Positions 34,962 through 38,959 of a stretch of DNA of 38,959 bases are shown piece by piece; position 1 is the stretch's first letter, and each line of letters starts with the position of its first letter. Both the position numbers and the translations under genes were made by a program. The notes beneath the pieces were generated by a model that was not told the origin of the DNA, did no database searches, and saw only the letters and a program-made list of their open reading frames with translations. Source of the stretch: an uncultured Bacteroidota bacterium. GTDB taxonomy: Bacteria > Bacteroidota > Bacteroidia > Chitinophagales > Chitinophagaceae. The stretch lies in NCBI GenBank assembly GCA_903875055.1, contig CAIQUX010000184.1, positions 1 through 38,959 of the forward strand, given 5' to 3'.

Positions 34962-35462
34962 TTAATTGTTCGCATCATCGGCCGTAGGACCATACATACC
35001 TACTAATGGCACATCGAGGAGACGAAGATAGACCGTCAGCTGACCACGATGATGATACCAGTGATTCAGACACCAGGTACGTGTGACAGCCGCTTTAGGC
35101 ATCGTGAAATAAATCTGTTCGCCATTACGCATGGTCCATGGTTTACCGAATTCATCCTCATTGATTTCGCTCAGGATCTTGGAAGAGCTTTCCATCAGTC
35201 CATCGAAATAGGCCAGCAATTCATCGGTGCTTTCGATCGGCTTGGGTTTGAAATCACCGACCGAAAAATCAAGTACATCACTGACCAGACATTCTTTCCA
35301 CCAGCCTGCGATACCGGCCACATGTACTGCCAGACTTTTCAGTGTCATTGATTTTTCATGAGGTTTGTAATCTGCTTTGTCAAAGGGTACCAGCGCCAGC
35401 AGTTTTCGTGTGCCTTGTGCTTCCTGTTGGAATTCGGCTAATAAAGTTTCGCTTAATTTCAT
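34962..35462 (-). CDS. DinB/YfiT-like four-helix metalloprotein
   Basis: This 166-residue protein has the DinB superfamily pattern: an N-terminal helix (LSETLLAEFQQEAQGTRKLL), a first metal histidine in LKSLAVHVAGIAGWW, and the paired histidines in LNHWYHHRGQLTVYLRLL. It ends YGPTADDANN. The family uses a three-histidine Ni/Zn site; the substrate may be a bacillithiol- or mycothiol-like thiol or another small molecule, undetermined here. There is no signal peptide. It is monocistronic; the 35463-35675 spacer carries no gene. Confidence 0.88.
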   Translation of the reverse strand: MKLSETLLAEFQQEAQGTRKLLALVPFDKADYKPHEKSMTLKSLAVHVAGIAGWWKECLVSDVLDFSVGDFKPKPIESTDELLAYFDGLMESSSKILSEINEDEFGKPWTMRNGEQIYFTMPKAAVTRTWCLNHWYHHRGQLTVYLRLLDVPLVGMYGPTADDANN

Positions 35463-35675
35463 TGTATAATTTTTTCGCTAAAGTAGTTTCATTGTGCAAC
35501 TTTCAATCAAAAGACAGATGATTTCTTTGCTAATAATTTGAGCATTTTCTTGAAGCGGAGGTGTGCCTCATGAGTTGGTTTGATTTACTTGGGAGTATGT
35601 TCTTTTCTCGCTGTGCAGGGCAGGATGATTGAAGATGATAGAAGTCAATGCTTGGCAGGACCGTATGGTTACTTC

Positions 35676-37169
35676 TTATTCAACCACCAATTTCCTGCTA
35701 TACTTTCCATCGATTTGCAACAGATAAATACCTGAAGGAAGTCCTTGCGTATTAATTTCTATTTGACTAACAGGCTTTGATTTCATTTCAAATACCAGTT
35801 GCGAAAGCATCGTGTATATTTTTATTTCACTGAAATTCTCACTTGCTGTTATTGTTACTTTACCAATCGCCGGATTAGGATATATATTAATTTCAGGAGT
35901 TTTACTGCTTACCTCATTAGTATTTAACGGCCAACATTCCTTTGCCCCCAACCCATAGTTAGGCATACAAGGTGGTGTACCCACATACGCATTAGCTCCC
36001 AAGCTATCTAATCGCAAGCATCGCGGGCAAAAATTACATCCTGCACCTTTTACATCGGGGTTATCAATCACGCTCATCTGCTTGCTTAGACCGGCGAAGT
36101 TTCCTATATACAATTTATCATCAGGGCCTAAATAAGAGGCATCATAGTCTTGAAATTTCTGGTACGATGTATCCAAGCCAGCAACATGATACCAAGTAGT
36201 ATCTTGCAAATCATACTACCAAATATTCGACATACTTATGACATACAAGAGTTTACCGTTCGGAGAATAGGCTAAACCGACTGACAAATGCTCTGGAAGT
36301 GTAGTATCAGCAGGGTCATGTTGAGAGCCGACAGGCATGATAATTACTTTTGGATTACTTAGTATTCCATAGCATCTGTCAAAATCAGCTAAGAAAATTT
36401 GCCCACTTGAACCTCCATGTGTTGTTGTGGCATACTGGCTACCATCACTACTGAAAACACTTTGGCCCCGTATGTCCCATCCCCCCCAAACAGGAGCACT
36501 GAATATTTGTTTTCCCTTGTCATAAATACTATCCTGAGTAAAAAGGAATTTGTATATTATGTTGCTATCACCTGCTTGCTTTAATAACCACCAGTCCTTA
36601 CCATTAGAATGCTTGCATGCCATCATTTGTGTCTTACTTAGTGATGCATTTTGCATAAGTGGCTGCATTTGCTTTACAACTTTTCCTGCTCCTCCATTCG
36701 CTTTCATATCAATTGTATTATATAGTAACAAATCAAAAAAACAGTGATTGTTTGAAAGGCAATCGGCGAATTGCGCGTTACTGAATGTGGGAGTGATGAA
36801 ATAGTAAATACTGCTATCCATAGGTAAAAAAATGCTTGATTGTGAGTACATACTCCATCCATCTTCGTGTAGATAAAAATCAATCGGAATTAACGTATGA
36901 CCACCATCCAAATAATTTGCGTTACTGTCATACACATTATAGCCGTCACTACATAATAAAAGATGACCATTTGTGTCACAAATATTAGAATTTCCTTTTG
37001 TGAAGTAGCTATTGTAATATACATTATTGTTTGAGATGATACTACTCCCAACAAATCTTATTCTTTGCCCGCCGGCCCCGGTTATCCATTCATTACCAAG
37101 CTTATTTTGACTTAGGAGAGGCAAAACACAAAAGACTAGTAACGCCATTAATATTGCTTTCTTCATCAT
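35676..37169 (-). pseudogene. T9SS cargo protein with propeller-like body and sorting domain, split by one in-frame TAG
   Basis: A single 498-codon frame on the minus strand starts MMKKAILMALLVFCVLPLLSQ (signal peptide). It runs through beta-propeller-like repeats (LLLCSDGYNVYDSN, GQSVFSSDGSQYATTTHGG, GLAYSPNGKLLYVI) and meets TAG at 36216-36218 after SMSNIW. It then continues in the same frame with YDLQDTTWYHVAGLDTSYQKF, a cysteine cluster (CNFCPRCL) and a type A T9SS C-terminal sorting domain (INIYPNP, SGIYLLQID, RKLVVE). CAG-to-TAG is the simplest cause. Without read-through the product loses its sorting signal and cannot be exported by SprA. A sequencing error remains possible. Confidence 0.8.
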
Positions 37170-37427
37170 TAGTTTATTTTCTTACCCAAAGGCTTGTATC
37201 CCTGCTAACCTTAATTCTCCATATCCACAGCAAAGAGTTCAACTCAGTTCTCTTATCCTTTCGGACTCGACGGTCTGATGTATTTTGAATCATAATCACT
37301 CTCAAATATACTCATGATATGGCTAACGGTGTATCGTATTCTTTTTCGCGGCGACTGACTTGTGAGTTGAGGATACATGGAGTATTTGTTTTGAGATTCG
37401 TGGATTAATAATGAGAGGAAAGGAAGG

Positions 37428-37497
37428 ACCGCGGACAATGGACCGCAGACGATGGTCAGTTGACGATGGTCCGTTGACGATGGTCGATGGTCAAATG
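37428..37497. repeat. Degenerate GAYGATGGTC-rich leader of the repeat region
   Basis: The stretch contains GACGATGGTC three times plus related GGACCGCGGAC/GGACCGCAGAC and CGATGGTC words. The word shape is shared with the 41-bp array on the other side (GACCATGGTC), suggesting both flanks have one origin and the 21-bp array expanded inside. The spacer 37170-37427 holds no gene. Confidence 0.6.
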
Positions 37498-37506
37498 TTC
37501 AATAAC

Positions 37507-38031
37507 GATGGCATAATGATAAACCGCCACACGATCATGATGACCGACGACGACATTATGACCGATGACGATGGCATAATGATAAACCGCCACACGATCA
37601 TGATCACCGACGACGACATAATGACCGATGACGATGGCATAATGATAAACCGCCACTCAATTATGATCACCGACGACGACATTATGACCGATGACGATGG
37701 CATAATGATAAACCGCCACTCGATCATGATGACCGACGACGACATAATGATATCCGACGATGACATTCTGATAAATGCGGATGCAATAATGATAAAACCG
37801 GATGCAATAATGATAAAACCGGACGACATTATGACCGATGCGGATGCGATAATGATAAAACCGGATGCAATAATGATAAAACCGGACGACATTATGACCG
37901 ATGCGGATGCAATAATGATAAAACCGGATGCAATAATGATAAAACCGGACGACATTATGACCGATGCGGATGCGATAATGATAAAACCGGACGACATTAT
38001 GACCGATGCGGATGCGATAATGATAAATGAT
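37507..38031. repeat. Tandem array of 25 in-phase 21-bp units organised as 63-bp higher-order repeats
   Basis: 25 uninterrupted 21-bp units occupy exactly 525 bp. The first 12 form four 63-bp blocks starting at 37507, 37570, 37633 and 37696. After a transition unit, the rest alternate GATGCAATAATGATAAAACC-type and GACGACATTATGACCGATGC-type units. There are no spacers, so it is not CRISPR. Because 21 and 63 are multiples of three, frames stay open on both strands; the + frame (37411-38040, 209 codons) would encode heptads D-x-I-M-I-x-x such as DGIMINR and DAIMIKP. Coding is unproven. 21 bp is two helical turns, so each unit shows the same DNA face. Confidence 0.9.
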
Positions 38032-38059
38032 GATAAATGACCACTGACGATGGACCACC

Positions 38060-38223
38060 GACCATGGTCAATGGTGGATGGTCGATGTTCGATGACAGCC
38101 GACCATGGTCAATGGTGGATGGTCTATAGTCGATGACAGCCGACCATGGTCAATGGTGGATGGTCGATGTTCGATGACAGCCGACCATGGTCAATGGTGG
38201 ATGGTCGATGTTCGATGACAGCC
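38060..38223. repeat. Four tandem 41-bp repeats carrying a 10-bp palindrome
   Basis: Units begin at 38060, 38101, 38142 and 38183, with a degenerate fifth from 38224 to about 38255. Each starts with the perfect palindrome GACCATGGTC and ends GATGACAGCC; the second unit differs by CTATAG in place of CGATGT. 41 is not a multiple of three, so the array is non-coding. It lies just downstream of the minus-strand TPR gene, where it could act on transcript ends. Confidence 0.88.
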
Positions 38224-38297
38224 GAGCATGGTCGATCGTCAATGGTCTATGGTCTAAAATACTATCAAGCAGATTGTGTAAACAGCTTGCAAAGCCG

Positions 38298-38959
38298 CTA
38301 TTGGACAGGAATGCCATTTGCCAGATCGACAAGTGCCTTGGGTACTACTATATTTTCTTGTTGCTTTTTAGCAATGAAAGCCTTGGCCCTATCCCATTGA
38401 TTCATCTGACAAAGCAGTAGGATATAATTATTCATGGCTTGGGAATTGCCGGGGTCTTTTTCAAGATAGGTGGCCATGTAATTGAGACTGCCCATACTAT
38501 CGCGCTTTTCGAGTGCCACTCTTGACATCAGAAAATAGGTATCAAAATAAGCCGAGCCTTTGAGTTCGGCGAGTAAATACTTTTCTGCCGAATCGATGTT
38601 ATTCTTATCCATAAAATCCTTCCCCAGATAATAATTGACATACTTCTCCTTCGGGTTCAGATGATAGGCATTACGCATCAATTCATCCCCACGTTTGGGA
38701 TCACTTTCCTTGATACGTGCTGCCAGCATCATATTGGCATAGGCCGAATTGGGTGTGGTATTGACAGCGGCCGTCCAGAAAGAAATCGGATCGCTGAACT
38801 TTTGCTGATGCATCAGATTGATTCCCGCAAACACTACCGCAATGACTACTATGACCAACGCGGTGGTACGTTCCTTCATGTTTTGAAACAAAGCCGTCTG
38901 ACTCAACACAAGCAAAATTCCAACGATTGGCAGATAAAGACGGTGTTCAAAATCCTGAT
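38298..38959 (-). CDS. C-terminal part of a membrane protein with TPR repeats (continues past window edge)
   Basis: The minus-strand frame is open to the right edge, reading QDFEHRLYLPIVGILLVLSQ and then a second membrane helix (TALVIVVIAVVFAGINLM). After it come TPR-like helical repeats: DPISFWTAAVNTTPNSAYANMML, DELMRNAYHLNPKEKYVNYYLG, AEKYLLAEL and YMATYLEKDPGNSQAMNNYILLL. The EHRLYLP motif followed by TPRs is typical of GT-C-like, polytopic glycosyltransferase/TMTC-like proteins. An internal ATG (38915) is not the true start. The N-terminal membrane domain lies outside the window, so the exact family cannot be fixed. Confidence 0.8.
   Translation of the reverse strand, partial: QDFEHRLYLPIVGILLVLSQTALFQNMKERTTALVIVVIAVVFAGINLMHQQKFSDPISFWTAAVNTTPNSAYANMMLAARIKESDPKRGDELMRNAYHLNPKEKYVNYYLGKDFMDKNNIDSAEKYLLAELKGSAYFDTYFLMSRVALEKRDSMGSLNYMATYLEKDPGNSQAMNNYILLLCQMNQWDRAKAFIAKKQQENIVVPKALVDLANGIPVQ

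Noticed and set aside
37491-38058. Minus-strand ORFs of 168 and 133 codons inside the repeats
   Set aside because: They arise automatically because the unit length is a multiple of three; no start context, signal or known domain supports them.
37507-38255. CRISPR array
   Set aside because: Units are contiguous with no unique spacers, have 21/63- and 41-bp periods, and no cas genes are present.

Overview
The window is chromosomal DNA of a member of the Bacteroidota. The evidence is a complete sprA-type type IX secretion (T9SS) translocon gene, a T9SS cargo with a C-terminal sorting domain, Bacteroidota-style small stress proteins and outer-membrane beta-barrels, AT-rich leaders with few Shine-Dalgarno sequences, and a few TAnnTTTG-like -7 elements. 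The gene set resembles Chitinophagales/Sphingobacteriales-type environmental bacteria; no finer placement is safe from sequence reading alone.

Left part (1-13.85 kb, all genes on +): an accessory-looking block of stress and envelope genes. It holds a general-stress 17M/YflT-like glycine-zipper protein, a DUF2383 four-helix protein and a low-affinity iron permease-like protein. Next comes an apparent operon of an ice-binding-domain secreted protein, a GH130 mannoside phosphorylase-like enzyme and a GT4 glycosyltransferase fused to a helical hydrolase-like domain. Then follow beta-barrel proteins, CsbD, a coiled-coil lipoprotein, an lmo0937-type membrane peptide, YtxH, a holin-like membrane protein with an overlapping partner, and a ChaN-type protein. 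The block contains decayed paralogs or remnants: a frameshifted copy of the lipoprotein at the left edge, an lmo0937-like gene with two internal stops, and a headless, truncated SDR.

Middle (13.98-24.6 kb): four tRNAs on the minus strand in the order Thr(UGU)-Tyr(GUA)-Gly(UCC)-Thr(GGU), the order that precedes tufB in E. coli, but no tuf follows; the stress block lies there instead. Then come an ACP phosphodiesterase-like gene, a DUF486 membrane protein, a solitary fusA with a strong terminator, a fused SpmA/SpmB-like nucleoside-recognition membrane protein, a minus-strand operon panD - flippase-like membrane protein - rfaE2, a divergent ketosynthase - ACP - LpxL-like acyltransferase operon, and ruvA.

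Right part (24.6-38.96 kb): sprA (about 2524 codons, with a 150-residue low-complexity insertion), a DUF4476 gene lacking its usual N-terminus, a secreted dienelactone-hydrolase-like enzyme, a DEAD-box helicase, a DinB-like protein, a T9SS cargo gene interrupted by one in-frame amber stop, a large non-CRISPR tandem-repeat region (25 in-phase 21-bp units followed by 41-bp palindrome-bearing units), and the 3' part of a membrane/TPR protein gene that runs off the right edge.

The most unusual signals are the repeat region at 37.4-38.25 kb, the tRNA cluster severed from tuf beside a stress block, the SprA insertion, and the GH130/GT4-fusion pair coupled to an ice-binding protein. All function calls come from reading the translated sequence; no database search was run.
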